A stretch of 64,000 bases of DNA. It comes from Fasciolopsis buskii. Its lineage: Eukaryota > Platyhelminthes > Trematoda > Plagiorchiida > Fasciolidae. Below are positions 50,227 to 61,003 of the stretch, one piece after another (positions within the stretch are counted from its first letter, which is position 1; every line of letters begins with the position of its first letter). The stretch covers positions 1-64,000 of the forward strand of contig LUCM01008411.1 of assembly GCA_008360955.1 (NCBI GenBank), read 5' to 3'. The notes under the pieces are model-generated. The model was not told the origin of the DNA and made no database searches. It saw nothing but the letters and a program-made list of their open reading frames with translations. Both the position numbers and the translations under genes were made by a program.

Positions 50227-50632
50227 CCAAAATCATCACTGTACCGACGCCAGCCCACGTATGCAATTTCTCATCGGGAACTTGTGGTTGGTTCAACGAT
50301 CCCAATAGTTGGAAAAATCGATGGCAGCAAATCAGAGATGAAGATGCTTTACCACGTGAAGAACACGTCATGTGTTTGTTGGCAAAACCGCTACATACCA
50401 ATCCGGATGGTCCATCTGATGGTCTATCCTGGTTTGATGAACCCGAGATAGTTGACAATGAGGACCGAACGGATTTATCTGATAGTCCGATTCAGTCTCG
50501 TTTGTGGAGTCCATTGATTCGTAAAAAGCACCATCTTGGTTGTATTCAGTTCGTGTATAGTTTGAGTGTTCGATCGGCTTCGATGAAACAATTGAAAGGC
50601 TTTTCTCTGGCATTGTTGCGTCGAGAAGAAGG
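50227..50632 (+). CDS. MAM-array variable exon B1
   Basis: 406 nt, acceptor CCCTTTCACAG|CC, donor GAAGG|GTGAAT, entry phase 1, exit phase 2, 134 complete codons. Residues start K-I-I-T-V-P and reach V-C-N-F-S-S-G-T-C-G-W-F-N-D-P-N-S-W-K-N-R-W; then V-M-C-L-L-A-K-P, an acidic middle (E-P-E-I-V-D-N-E-D-R-T-D), Q-S-R-L-W-S-P-L-I, L-G-C-I-Q-F-V-Y and L-A-L-L-R-R-E-E-G. An N-glycosylation sequon (N-F-S) is present. From the K-N-R-W codons onward it is nearly identical to B2 and B3, including some 3' intron sequence shared with B2. The first ~100 nt differ at many positions, so the exon looks mosaic. Confidence 0.8.
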
Positions 50633-52488
50633 GTGAATCACATGGTTTCGTTTTGCGATTGCTTTGTTTCTTTCAAGTGATTTCTTCCACATTCTTCTGT
50701 TTCATCCTTCATATGAATCTCGTGAACTCGGACGAATATGTTTGGATCCTCACTCACTCCGTCCCATTAAATAGGCTTTCACCTCTTTTAAGCTCCTCCT
50801 TGATCCCTCTTCTGCCATTTGCTCTGAGCTCGACTATCACTGGTCTCATTGAACACGTGATCCAGCCAACTGGTTTCAGTCAGTGATCTCTGCTTTCACC
50901 GTCCGGCGATCAACCTGGAGATCGGTAAAATGTTCGTGCTCTAGTCTCGGGGTTCTCCGAAAATACTAATATTCAGTAATTGATAGTCTTCTCACGTTTT
51001 CCACTCCTTGGACCGCGTCTTGATGCTTTATCAAATAATGAATGTTATAGTTGCATTGTTTATCCACCTCTCGATTGGTAAGTGAATGCCTCACCAATGC
51101 CACGGATTGGTAAGATTCCTGGTGGTCAGTGTTATCTTCTGCATATATGATAACATTTGTTTCAACCCCTGGTGGCCGAATAGCTGATTAAGCAGAAGCA
51201 TTTGTCAACTGCGTCCAAAACTACCGCGTTTGGATATTCCCTTGAGTGCACGATTGACTCAGTCCAAAATCGGCACTTTGCAATTCAGTAGTTTAGAAGA
51301 CACCATGAGTATTATTTCATCTTCGTGGAATTTGTGCGTCAGCTGATTGTAGCTGATCTAATCTGAATAGGCACTCAGAAGCACAAAGTCTTCCTATTTT
51401 CTAGTTACTCAACGTGAGGGGTGAGACCGACGCCACACATGAATTGACACGTCCCCAGAACTAAGTGGAATACGGAAATCCGAAAACGCATTCCCAAGAA
51501 GCGCATTCCTCTTGGCCAGTTATGTCAAAAGATTGGCGTAAACACGAACTCTGTTCTGCTGTTTGTATCCAGATTGTTTTTCCGGAAGTTTGTGGAGTGA
51601 TACCGGAGAACCAATTGATCAGTTGAACCGAACGCCATCTTCATATCAAAAGTCATGGAAGTGGTCGAACTGTGGAAAATGTGCTTTCGCTGTGACATTC
51701 TTGTGAGGAAGAGAAATAGTGGACACCTTCGCGACCTCGTCTAAAACCGCATCCACCGCCACGTAGAGTATGATTTTGTTAAACACTAGAAGCGTCACAC
51801 TTGAGTAGCCGATATATCTATGGTTTTCACGAAATGTCACCTTCCTTAGGAATTAACACCATCTTTAAAGACTTCCGTTCATTGTGAATCCGATCGCCCG
51901 CTTAAATTAATCTGATCAAATTCATTAAGACCAGCTTATCCTTATTATCGCAAATGTATAATGCCAGCAGATAAGATGACCTGACCTTCCGATTGTTTAT
52001 CTCTCAGAGTTTGATTTCTACTGCGCATCTGGAGCACAAAGCAGTTGCGACAAACAAATGATGCTGAGAGCAGTGATAAGCAGTTGGGGAGCATCTGCCG
52101 CTTTGTAGCTGGATTCGGACTATTACTCGTTCTTCACAATCTGAACATCATGCAATCACATCTTTACTTATTGTTTTATCTTTCATTTTCGCTCACAATG
52201 CTTCTATCATTCAGGTCTAATTCTCCGAATAAGTTTATCTCACGATAAAAGTTATAGGATATCGTCAACTGTGTAGCTTATACCTAAACATTGGCAGCTA
52301 AGAATACTCTCAATCTGCGGAATCTTTGTATCCTGAAGGATTTTTGGTCATTCTATCAAGCAATTTCTTTTGAACAACTTCCATCTGTTTCTGAGGTCGG
52401 CATTATTCTGAAAAGACAACATAAATAGTGCAAACCTAGGTCTTCCCTACCAACGTTTAACAAGCCGCCTTCCTGCCCTCTTTCACAG
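50633..52488 (+). other. Intron between array exons B1 and B2
   Basis: 1856 nt. Roughly the first 110 nt are almost identical to the start of the intron after B2, a relic of the duplication. About 200 nt before B2 are similar to the sequence before B3. The middle shows no exon, no MAM second half and no recognisable mobile element. Confidence 0.5.
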
Positions 52489-52894
52489 CCGACATCAATA
52501 CTGCACCGACTGCAGTTCACGTATGCAACTTCTCGTCCGGTACTTGTGGCTGGTCCAATGATCACAATAGTTTGAAAAATCGATGGCAGCAAATCAGAGA
52601 TGAAGATGCTTTACCACGTGAAGAACACGTCATGTGTTTGTTGGCAAAACCGACACATGCCAATCCGGATGGTCCATCTGATGGTCTATCCTGGTTTGAT
52701 GAACCCGAGATAGTTGACAATGAGGACCGAACGGATTTATCTGATAGTCCGATTCAGTCTCGTTTGTGGAGTCCATGGATTCGTAAAAAGCACCATCTTG
52801 GTTGTATTCAGTTCGTGTATAGTTTGAGTGTTCGATCGGCTTCGATGAAACAAGTGAAAGGTTTTTCTCTGGCATTGTTGCGTCGAGAAGAAGG
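52489..52894 (+). CDS. MAM-array variable exon B2
   Basis: 406 nt, acceptor CCCTCTTTCACAG|CC, donor GAAGG|GTGAAT, phase 1 in and phase 2 out, 134 complete codons. The core runs C-N-F-S-S-G-T-C-G-W-S-N-D-H-N-S-L-K-N-R-W. It has Leu where nearly every other array exon has the first Trp of the N-x-W...W motif (codon TTG for TGG). It also has S-P-W-I where B1 and B3 have S-P-L-I. Downstream of K-N-R-W it differs from B3 at only about three bases and from B1 at about six. It shares its 5' flank with B3 and its 3' flank with B1, as expected from tandem duplication with exchange. The frame is intact, but the lost Trp could weaken the fold. Confidence 0.78.
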
Positions 52895-53662
52895 GTGAAT
52901 CACATGGTTTCGTTTTGCGATTGCTTTGTTTCTTTCAAGTGATTTCTTCCACATTCTTCTGTTTCATCCTTCATATGAATCTCGCGAACTCGGATGAATG
53001 GATATGGATTCCCATTCCCTCCATCTTTTTAGTCGAGTGTGCGAGGTGTTTTTAACCCAATCCTGACGCTTTCTGCAGCATTTATCTGTAGCGGGATGCA
53101 ACTGCATTGATTTAGTCTATAATTTGGCTCGTGCCACTGCCACGTTTGCTAATCCAGCTTACATGTCTATCGAATAGCTTCTGTTTGTCGTTTGTGGACC
53201 TGGGATGTGAAAATTGAGCTATTTGAGATGAGCCAATGATGATGTGTTCGATTTCAGGAAAGCGTTAGCTAATGCTTTCAATGATATCGGTTTTCGAAAC
53301 ATCTCCTCCACCCATTCTAAGGTCATGCACTAATGTGCTCACTGGAGCAGCATCTGCGAAATTTCCACCGTTGGAACGATTCTCCGGTCAAGTTCACTCA
53401 GCGTTGGAATTGAAATGACACCGATATTTCCACAGCCTCTGTCTAAACGTTTTTAAACTGTCAGATTCTGGCAGCTAAGACTACGTCCAATCTACGGGAT
53501 CGTTGTATCCGGAACCATTTTTGGTTGTTCTGAGGGTGAACTGAAAAGCACTTTGTAGTAATCCCTGAGGTCGGTATTATCTAAACAAAGCAAAATAAAT
53601 GGTGCAAACGTAGGTCCTCCCTGTCAACTTTTAACAAGCCGCCTTCCTGCCCTCTTTCACAG
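52895..53662 (+). other. Intron between array exons B2 and B3
   Basis: 768 nt. The start copies the intron after B1. From about 53465 to the acceptor the sequence resembles the region before B2 (GGCAGCTAAGA, CTGAGGTCGG, AACAAGCCGCCTTCCTGCCC). No further exon was recognised. Confidence 0.5.
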
Positions 53663-54068
53663 CCGACATCAATACTGCACCGTCTGCAGTTCACGTATGC
53701 AACTTCTCGTCCGGTACTTGTGGCTGGTCCAATGATCAAAGTAGTTGGAAAAATCGATGGCAGCAAATCAGAGATGAAGATGCTTTACCACGTGAAGAAC
53801 ACGTCATGTGTTTGTTGGCAAAACCGACACATGCCAATCCGGATGGTCCATCTGATGGTCTATCCTGGTTTGATGAACCCGAGATAGTTGACAATGAGGA
53901 CCGAACGGATTTATCTGATAGTCCGATTCAGTCTCGTTTGTGGAGTCCATTGATTCGTAAAAAGCACCATCTTGGTTGTATTCAGTTCGTGTATAGTTTG
54001 AGTGTTCGATCGGCTTCGATGAAACAATTGAAAGGCTTTTCTCTGGCATTGTTGCGTCGAGAAGAAGG
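53663..54068 (+). CDS. MAM-array variable exon B3
   Basis: 406 nt, same acceptor and donor context as B2, phase 1 in and phase 2 out, 134 complete codons. The core is C-N-F-S-S-G-T-C-G-W-S-N-D-Q-S-S-W-K-N-R-W, with the first Trp present, then M-C-L-L-A-K-P-T-H-A-N, the acidic linker, Q-S-R-L-W-S-P-L-I, C-I-Q-F-V-Y and L-A-L-L-R-R-E-E-G. About three base differences from B1 in the last ~310 nt. Its 3' intron diverges from those of B1 and B2 after about 20 nt, so the duplicated unit ended here. Of the three B copies this one departs least from the consensus. Confidence 0.8.
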
Positions 54069-55214
54069 GTGAATCACATGGTTTCGTTTTGCAGTCACTT
54101 TATTTCTGTCGGTATTTCATTGCATTTTATCTCTCTGTGTTCAGCACTGACGAATTGAATCTGTTTTCATGCCAAATGATGTTGCAGACTGTTGTATCCC
54201 ACGTGTCATCTCCAGCATTCAGCTTCTTTGGTGGGCAAATAGCCATTCTGTCTTAATGAATCGCCGTTGCTGATGTTTTATCTGTCTTCTTCTGGAACGT
54301 ATTTACTGAACCGGAGAACATTGCCATCTTGCTCTCTTACCCTATAATTTTGGTAACTCCTCACTCTAGTGCACTTGTGATCGGACCATCTTGAACGTGA
54401 GCTGCATGTAAAGGAAAGGACTGATGGCCAATGCAGGTGACAGTCACGCAGGAAATGCTTTCCATTTGAAAAAATTCACTCACAGTTTATCGTTAACACT
54501 GTCGATTATTGTCTTGGGCATGGGATTATTCCTTTTCTTAGCGATCATAAATTTCTTCGCCGGTGAATGAGGCGTGCTCATACATATCGTCCGTATCTCA
54601 GCCTGCCCCCGGACCACTCGAATTTGGGCGCTAGTCTTAGAGGAATATTTCTTGGATGACTTCGACTGTTGATTGACGTCAAATGGTGCAGGTTTTAGTC
54701 AATCTGTAGTTCTGTTTTCGCTGTGATCTATCTCTCTCCACATGATTTTTGATCGCATCCGGTGATGCCGACTGGTTTGAACAAAATTTCATCAACAATT
54801 TGTCTGCTGTGAAATGCAATTCTTTGGTTAAAAATCCTTTTGCTCCAGCTGTTAAGCACTGGGTTTCTCATTCTGGAATAACGCAGTTGACCGTTGAAAT
54901 CTTCGCCGGGTGCATGCAATCTCGGTTAATTCTGTTTCGGGACCGCAAAAGGTGTCAGCACGTCGCTTCGGGGAAGAAAGCCAGGTACGGAACAAGAGTT
55001 ACGCAGCTTGTTTATCTAAATATGGATCAGAAATTAGCGTTACACTCGGCTTGGTAATTGCCCTTTATTTAAGGGTTTCATAATTACATCTGGGCCTATT
55101 GGACTTCTTCGAGAATAGAAATGTTTATCTTCTCTCAGTACACCTGCCTTTATTGAAGCATATCGTTGCTGTAGGGTGATCCATAACCGACCCCTGCACT
55201 TTGTTTCCCCGCAG
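54069..55214 (+). other. Intron between array exons B3 and C
   Basis: 1146 nt. A 102-codon open frame at 54749-55057 is unusually long for intron sequence but carries no Cys-x-Trp, RLWSP or MAM second-half motif, and I see no good flanking splice pair. Left unassigned. Confidence 0.45.
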
Positions 55215-55620
55215 CGAAATCCATCATGAACCCAGTCTACTTTTGCCCATTTAATAACGGATATTGTGGTTGGACAAATGACCTGAACAGTTGGCGACAC
55301 CGTTGGATTGTGCAGAACGAGATGGGAAACCGCATGTGTTGTTTCTCTTCCAAAACAACTGAACCGGATGCTCAGCCCACCGATAGCGATGCAGACTCTC
55401 CTTGGCTTATTCCAAATCCGCATTCCATTAGGAAAACGAAGTCCGATAAGTTGAATGTGAAAAGTGCTGTTCAGTCACGCCTCTGGAGCCCGGCATTTCC
55501 TGTCGACCTCAAGTTACAATGTTTACAGTTTGTTTTTCGCATTGATGTGGGTCCACTGCATGGCTCGAATACTGCTAGCTTGAAGTCACCGAGTCTAGCC
55601 CTGCTTCAGCGTCGTGAAGG
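55215..55620 (+). CDS. MAM-array variable exon C
   Basis: 406 nt, acceptor TTTCCCCGCAG|CG, donor GAAGG|GTAAAA, phase 1 in and phase 2 out, 134 complete codons. The sequence K-S-I-M-N-P-V-Y-F leads into C-P-F-N-N-G-Y-C-G-W-T-N-D-L-N-S-W-R-H-R-W, then R-M-C-C-F, D-S-D-A-D-S-P-W-L-I-P-N, Q-S-R-L-W-S-P-A-F-P-V, L-Q-C-L-Q-F-V-F-R and L-A-L-L-Q-R-R-E-G. It is the sister of exon A, although the B cluster lies between them. The intron to exon D is only 148 nt, too short to hold another coding exon of MAM second-half size plus two introns. Confidence 0.8.
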
Positions 55621-55768
55621 GTAAAACTTTTCTCATAAGAATGATGTACATTGAGAGTTCTGTCTTGTTTCCCGTCCATACTTTATCGAGTCATAGCTTT
55701 CTTGCAATCCTGACATCACCCCGGCTGTTTACAGTCCCAACGCATGTACATTTCTCCGTACACTTCAG

Positions 55769-56213
55769 CGGATTCGTCACCGAAACCGGTGCACATGTGC
55801 CCTTTTACGACAGACACGTGCGGTTGGTCGAATGATCTAAACAGTTGGTTTCATCGTTGGGAATTGATGCGGCCCGATTCGATTCCAAATGAGAAATTCC
55901 AAAGCAAAACCGATTCGGCTATGATTTGTCTTCCAGCTCGTCCGACCGTTTCAACATCTGGTCAGGCAATTGGGAGCTCTTTGGGCCTGCGGTCAAAACA
56001 TGTGTCATCAACTCATGAAGTTGGCAAGCCTATCCAATCCACTTTATGGAGTCCTCCAATAGTTGGTGGTACTTTGGGTTGTTTGGTGTTCACCTATCGC
56101 TATTGGTCTGGTCCTGCATCCGGCGCACGGAAGGCGTCTCTTTCGAGTGGTCTCAATGTGGTGAATGGCAGCTCTTCGGGTTTCTCTTTGGCATTACTAC
56201 GTCGACAGGCTGG
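55769..56213 (+). CDS. MAM-array variable exon D
   Basis: 445 nt, acceptor CCGTACACTTCAG|CG, donor GCTGG|GTAATG, phase 1 in and phase 2 out, 147 complete codons. An upstream AG (ending at 55734) would give the wrong phase, so the 55768 acceptor was chosen. Motifs: M-C-P-F-T-T-D-T-C-G-W-S-N-D-L-N-S-W-F-H-R-W, M-I-C-L-P-A-R-P, a Ser/Thr/Gly-rich middle, Q-S-T-L-W-S-P-P-I, L-G-C-L-V-F-T-Y-R and S-L-A-L-L-R-R-Q-A-G. RLWSP is changed to T-L-W-S-P. An N-G-S sequon lies near the end. The intron that follows is the longest gap of the array and contains an RTE relic. Confidence 0.78.
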
Positions 56214-57525
56214 GTAATGTGCTATTCTTTGGTGTCTGAAAATGTTTCGGTTTTTCCTCCAATAATCAAAGTTGAGAAAACCTTGTTACAATGGAATAAC
56301 TACAACAACTATCGGGCGTACTGATCGATTTTGATCATCGCCTGTTTCGGAACAAACAGGAGTTGGGAAGGAGTAAAATTTCTTTCGCTCGTCTGTTAAG
56401 TCCTCGGAGATATATCCAGTTACCTACGGTTTTCCTCTTCCTTTCTATGGTCACATCAAAAGTATGTTTTACACTGTCGGCTCTCGAATATGTCGGTCAG
56501 GCGTAATTTGATGCTATCTTCACTGAATACAGTGGACAGAGATGTTGCCCAGGTAGAGGTGGTCACAAGGAGCAGATTGGTGATTGGTTTCTTGCTATGA
56601 AACAATTCCGCTATTTCGAATGTTGAAAACGAACAGAGGATTATGCTCCTGTTCATTCTTGTCTCGAGTCTACTGTCAAGTCAGAAAGGTCGATCAGTTT
56701 GCATCGGATTGGATAGCTCGCACGCCACAGACTTCCCATTCTCTGTTCATCACAAAATTGGACAAGGATTTTCGATTGTCTTCTCGGCATTCCGTGAACA
56801 TTGTCTATCTTTGGACCCTTTGTGCCTTTTTTCAACTTGAGTTCTTATGTAAAGCATTGCGACTTGGTTGCCACCAATCAGCTTTCAGTGATCCGTTCCA
56901 CTGGGCACTTCACGGAGCGGTTTTATTGGTTTTCAACTTCACAGCGTATACACTTGTTCACATGGTGAATTTGATGAACCTACTGGGTCTTTCATTTTTA
57001 ACCTCTTGCAACTGTTCTTTACTCTTTGTCAGTTCCTAGGAAACATACTTAACTTTGGTGCCTGAAGTGAACGTCCTGACTGTGTAAGTTCGACAGTCGA
57101 CGAACCTAAGCAGAAGTTTATGCTCTGTCCGATATTCCCTGCGTGAGTGTAGTGAAACAGCGGTATTAGGGGAAATTAGTTACCGTTGTTGTGGCGCTAG
57201 TTATCTGTCTCATTCACGAACAAAAACGCTTGCAAAAGCCTAAGTCAGTTGGATTCCTATTCAGTACGATATTTAGGAGGCGGATAGTATTCTCCAGAGC
57301 GATTCTGTCTAGTCAAATTGCGGTCTTGCCTGGCTGACTGGATTTCTATAGGAGAGGCCGCCACGAGTAATTATTTTCCGCTTCGTTGCCTGTTTCTTGT
57401 CACTTACTACGACTGTGAATTGGTTCGGGACCAACACATGACGTGCAAGTGAATCGATTGGTCCATCCGGTTTGAGATGTTCAGTGTAAACTGACGGGTA
57501 TCTCCATAAAATCTGGGAGTCACTT
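56214..57525 (+). other. First part of the intron between array exons D and E
   Basis: No array exon or MAM second half was seen. The 151-codon frame at 56584-57039 is Leu/Phe-rich but has no signature and no convincing splice sites. Confidence 0.45.
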
Positions 57526-57529
57526 TATC

Positions 57530-58600
57530 TAGTGCTCGCAAAAGGTATACGCGAGAGAATCAAACCGATTTCCCTCCCGGCAGAAGTTGTGTTGATCAAA
57601 TATTTCACTTTTCGACTGATCGTACAGCATAGATGCACCTTCCGTATGCCCACGGTCCGTGTCTTTCTTGATCAGAAAGCGGCTTGCGACTCAGTCGATG
57701 GTGCAGTTCTGTAGCGCAGCTTCTCACTAAAGGGTGTCAGAAAGATTCATTGTACTTTCTAAATCTCTGTATGCAAATAACCGAAGCCGAGTTCGTGATT
57801 ACGGCGATCTTTCACTCTGGTTCACTAAGAAAAGTGCTGTTCGTCAAGGTTGCCAATTGGGATCTTTTTTTCAACTTTGTCATTGTAATAGTTATGGAGA
57901 TAGACCTATCCTCGTGAGAATGGTGGCATTGATTTTTGCTCAGAAACAAACCTTTGGGATTTATAATATGTGGACGATGTTGTGCTACTGGATGAAAACC
58001 CAAATAAGTTTTTCATGGCTGTCTGAATGATAGTGTAGACATGTTTGGAATGCGTTTTGCACCGAAGTATAAGCTGCTGTTGAAGAATAGGACTGGTTCA
58101 AAGCCGAACTTTGTTCTTGCAAGGGAACAACTGGGTGAAGTGGATAGATTTAGTTAATTAATTAGTTATATCTCACCTGGTAGTCGTTTATCGGTAGCAT
58201 ACAGAAGGCCCGATTGGGGTTCATTAATCTGAAGCATCTGTGGTGTCGGCGTTATTGATCAAAACTCTATTGTATACAACGGTAGTGATGTCGGCGTTGC
58301 TTTACAGCTCAGAAATATAGCCATCCAAAGCGAAAGATTTGCAAAAATTTTTTCTGTTTGAATATCCGTTGTCTGCGTAGCATTCGTACAACATGGTGAG
58401 ATACTTTTTGGGTAACTCGGAAGTTAGGCTTAATGTACTGGATCCCAGAACAGGCGTTGGATTAGCATAAGTTGAGGTGGTTGGGTCAGGTCTTGCACTT
58501 CCTTATTGGACGACTGCCTTGTTGTACGCCATTGTCCGAGGCAAGTGGTGGTTGGAAGATTGTTCAAGATGACCATTCGATGGCATGAGAAAAATGTATA
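57530..58600 (+). mobile_element. Decayed RTE-like LINE, reverse transcriptase region
   Basis: DNA matches the RT of the 42.5-43.9 kb element. GTGTTGATCAAATATTTCAC (57590) corresponds to G-C-I-D-Q-I-F. GTCTTTCTTGATCAGAAAGC (57660) is the eroded motif A. GTGCTGTTCGTCAAGGTTGC (57834) is motif B. GTGGACGATGTTGTGC (57970) is the former Y-A-D-D region. Many indels are present. It sits between array exons D and E in the same orientation as the gene. Confidence 0.7.
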
Positions 58601-58604
58601 CAAA

Positions 58605-58735
58605 CTTTAACCTAATGAAACCTTATGTGGTCCTATGCCACTCCAAGTTTCAGGATCACAACTGGCGGGTTGGGTTCCACGAATTCTCTTCAAACGGTGG
58701 TTAGAGATTGGATGATGTGGCTCAGTGCCTTAGTC
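58605..58735 (+). repeat. Dispersed repeat family R1, copy 5 (partial)
   Basis: It shares the middle blocks of the family: TAACCTAATGAAACCTTATG, then TGGTCCTATGCCACTCCAAG, TTTCAGGATCACAACTGGCG. The 3' part is eroded. It again lies just after an RTE relic. Confidence 0.55.
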
Positions 58736-59373
58736 AGTGATTTTCCTGCATTTTAAACCTTTCTTGTGTATTTTTCTTTAGCTTCTTAAGCTGCTGTCAA
58801 CGTTTTACTCTCTCCGTGCCCCATTGGTACAAAGTTAACGACTGTAGAACTGAACTGACCAGGTGTAATAAACAGTGGACGACGGGTGATTGCTGTTTCG
58901 TTTGGAGTCCTTCACTGATGACATACTTCTATGGTTGTTGATATTTAACCTTCGGAATAAAGCGTGGATGATTCCCTCGATTTCATTCAACTGTGGCTTT
59001 GCAACAGTGTAAGGTGCGTGGTTAAATTTCCAGTGATCTTCCGAACAGGGGACACTTTGTCCCCCGCGAGCGATTTAGGGTAGATGCAGTTCCATGTCTT
59101 CTCTTCTGTCCATTTGTTAATCAGTGACCAGAGGAAGCAATCTTGAAGTCGAAAACTTTCTGATCCGTACAAGCATTCACTAAATGCCGAGAAGTATTGA
59201 TCCACAATGGATGTCCTGACGAGTAGCACCCAGCAGTAAATCAATACTAAGCTATTCGATCTACTCAAATTCCGTTGATTTCCGGTTTGCTTTTGCCCTT
59301 CGGTGTCATTTTACGCTCGGATCGTAGCTGACGCAGTGGGATTTATCATCGCACTTACTTATCGTCCTTACAG
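58736..59373 (+). other. Last part of the intron before array exon E
   Basis: A 93-codon minus-strand frame (59268-58987) has no recognised domain. Nothing else is supported. Confidence 0.4.
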
Positions 59374-59746
59374 CTCAACCGGAACCCTTACATGTGTGCG
59401 ATTTTACTGCCGGTACCTGCGGATGGATCAACGATCCAAATAGTTGGAATCATCGATGGGAAGTCATACGGGATCCTTCTTCGACGGATAACTCGATGGT
59501 GTGCCTTTCTTCCAGTATGGCTTCCGACGTCCCATCTCTCCGTTCCCCTTGGTCGAGGGGCCGATCAATCGAGAACAGCCCGTCCGAAAATACAGCTGTA
59601 CAGTCACGACTGTGGAGTCCACCAGTTCGCACAACGGATCAACTCCTATGCTTAATGTTCACTTACTCGCTCCGCTTGAATAAAACAAAATTTCAGTCCC
59701 CAAAAGCAGCTGGTATCCAGTTGGCTCTGCTTCGTCGTCAGGAACG
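59374..59746 (+). CDS. MAM-array variable exon E
   Basis: 373 nt, the shortest array exon. Acceptor ATCGTCCTTACAG|CT, donor GAACG|GTGATT, phase 1 in and phase 2 out, 123 complete codons. Motifs: V-C-D-F-T-A-G-T-C-G-W-I-N-D-P-N-S-W-N-H-R-W, S-M-V-C-L-S-S-S, a Ser/Arg-rich middle, Q-S-R-L-W-S-P-P-V, L-L-C-L-M-F-T-Y and Q-L-A-L-L-R-R-Q-E. It is the only array exon ending in CG instead of GG, so its junction codon would be Arg rather than Gly. C-D-F-T is the closest to the canonical MAM start C-D-F-E. One N-K-T sequon is present. Confidence 0.8.
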
Positions 59747-60327
59747 GTGATTTTTGCGTCTTTTACCTCATCCTTATCTTCGCATTACTCGTTTTCGATC
59801 GGTAATAAAAGCGCTGTTGGTAATGGTGGTAATGGTGAAATAGTGTGACTGCATACTTAATCGAAATCAAAATCTCCACACTGCTTGTTGGTTTGTGACA
59901 GTACAACTGGTAACCAGCCTGCATCTTCGGTCGAACAGCTCCAATAATCGCACACTGGCGTCGGTTTTCTTCATCGAAAAAGTAAAACTGCCGACTTCCC
60001 CCCCCCTCTTGTTTCTCGAGTCACTGGTTGCGAGTTGAAATTTTATCTGCCGTGGTCACTTTCGTAGCAGTTTCGGTCTCTTATGCCTGTCTGCGAATTA
60101 TGAAGTACGAGAAGGGAATCTATTTTCGCGATGCCATGTTGGAATCCTGACTATTCACCGCTTCTTTTGGACGATAATTCCGTTACTGTTGATCATCTTA
60201 TAGTCTTCAAGCAGTCTTTGATCGATTTTATTCTATGGTCGTTTTCTATAGACGGCCTCTGTTCTGTAACACACTTTTACTGAAGTCTTTCCTAAAAAAT
60301 TGTACGTGGGCTTTCGCTTCTTTGCAG
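59747..60327 (+). other. Intron between array exons E and F
   Basis: 581 nt with a C10 run at 60000-60009. No exon or MAM second half was recognised. Confidence 0.5.
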
Positions 60328-60715
60328 TCACGTCCGCGACCGACGCGTTCGTTTGCTCCTTCGATGCTGATCTTTGCGGTTGGTCAAACGACCAGAATAA
60401 CTGGCGACATGCTTGGTTGTTGACAAATTTGGCCGAGACCCTCGTTGATTTGACTACACAAAAGAAATCCATCAACCAGGCACTTTGTTTATCTGGGAAA
60501 ATCGATGACAAGCGTAGCCTTCATTCACGGGGACGTGCTATCACCTCCTCACGAAACCAAAGATCCAGCGTCGATACCAGCGATTCCATTCAGGCCCGTC
60601 TGTGGAGCCCTCAATTTCTCCGAGAAGATATGATTCAGTGTCTAACATTTAATTATCGTATCGATCAAGCACCTCATTCATCAGTAAACTTAGCTTTGAT
60701 GCAAAGACAGGAAGG
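60328..60715 (+). CDS. MAM-array variable exon F
   Basis: 388 nt, acceptor TCGCTTCTTTGCAG|TC, donor GAAGG|GTAAGG, phase 1 in and phase 2 out, 128 complete codons. Motifs: F-V-C-S-F-D-A-D-L-C-G-W-S-N-D-Q-N-N-W-R-H-A-W (Ala replaces the Arg before the second Trp), Q-A-L-C-L-S-G-K, a basic Ser/Arg middle, Q-A-R-L-W-S-P-Q-F, I-Q-C-L-T-F-N-Y-R and L-A-L-M-Q-R-Q-E-G. The entry codon completed by the signal exon would be Val instead of Ala. The intron to exon G is 288 nt. Confidence 0.8.
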
Positions 60716-61003
60716 GTAAGGTTTCTCATCGACAGTCTCATTAGACTTTTTCTCATTGTTATCGTTCCTGTTGTCCGTCGGTCCTCTCTGCTGATAGACT
60801 TTAGTTTAGGTGCTTTACATCGACCTCTTTATTTGTGCCACTTCACCCGAAGGTCCAACTAGTGTTTGTTCTCTCCAGTAAGATAGGTAAGCTGATGATT
60901 TATCAGGTACTTGGTGTGTCTGGTGGATTTAGTTTGGCCATCTTCTGTACGGTGGCGGCACTCTTCGTCATCCCTTCAATTCATGCTCAATTTTTTCATT
61001 CAG

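Noticed and set aside
50370..50613. Minus-strand open frames that recur at 50.4, 52.6 and 53.8 kb
   Set aside because: They are mirror frames of the B1, B2 and B3 exons and recur only because those exons are duplicated.
54749..55057. 102-codon plus-strand frame between exons B3 and C, considered as the missing MAM second half
   Set aside because: It has no W..G..W or I-A-L-D-D pattern and no splice pair with entry phase 2 that I could find.
56584..57039. 151-codon plus-strand frame between exons D and E
   Set aside because: It has no domain signature, Phe/Leu-rich composition typical of chance frames in T-rich introns, and no good splice sites.
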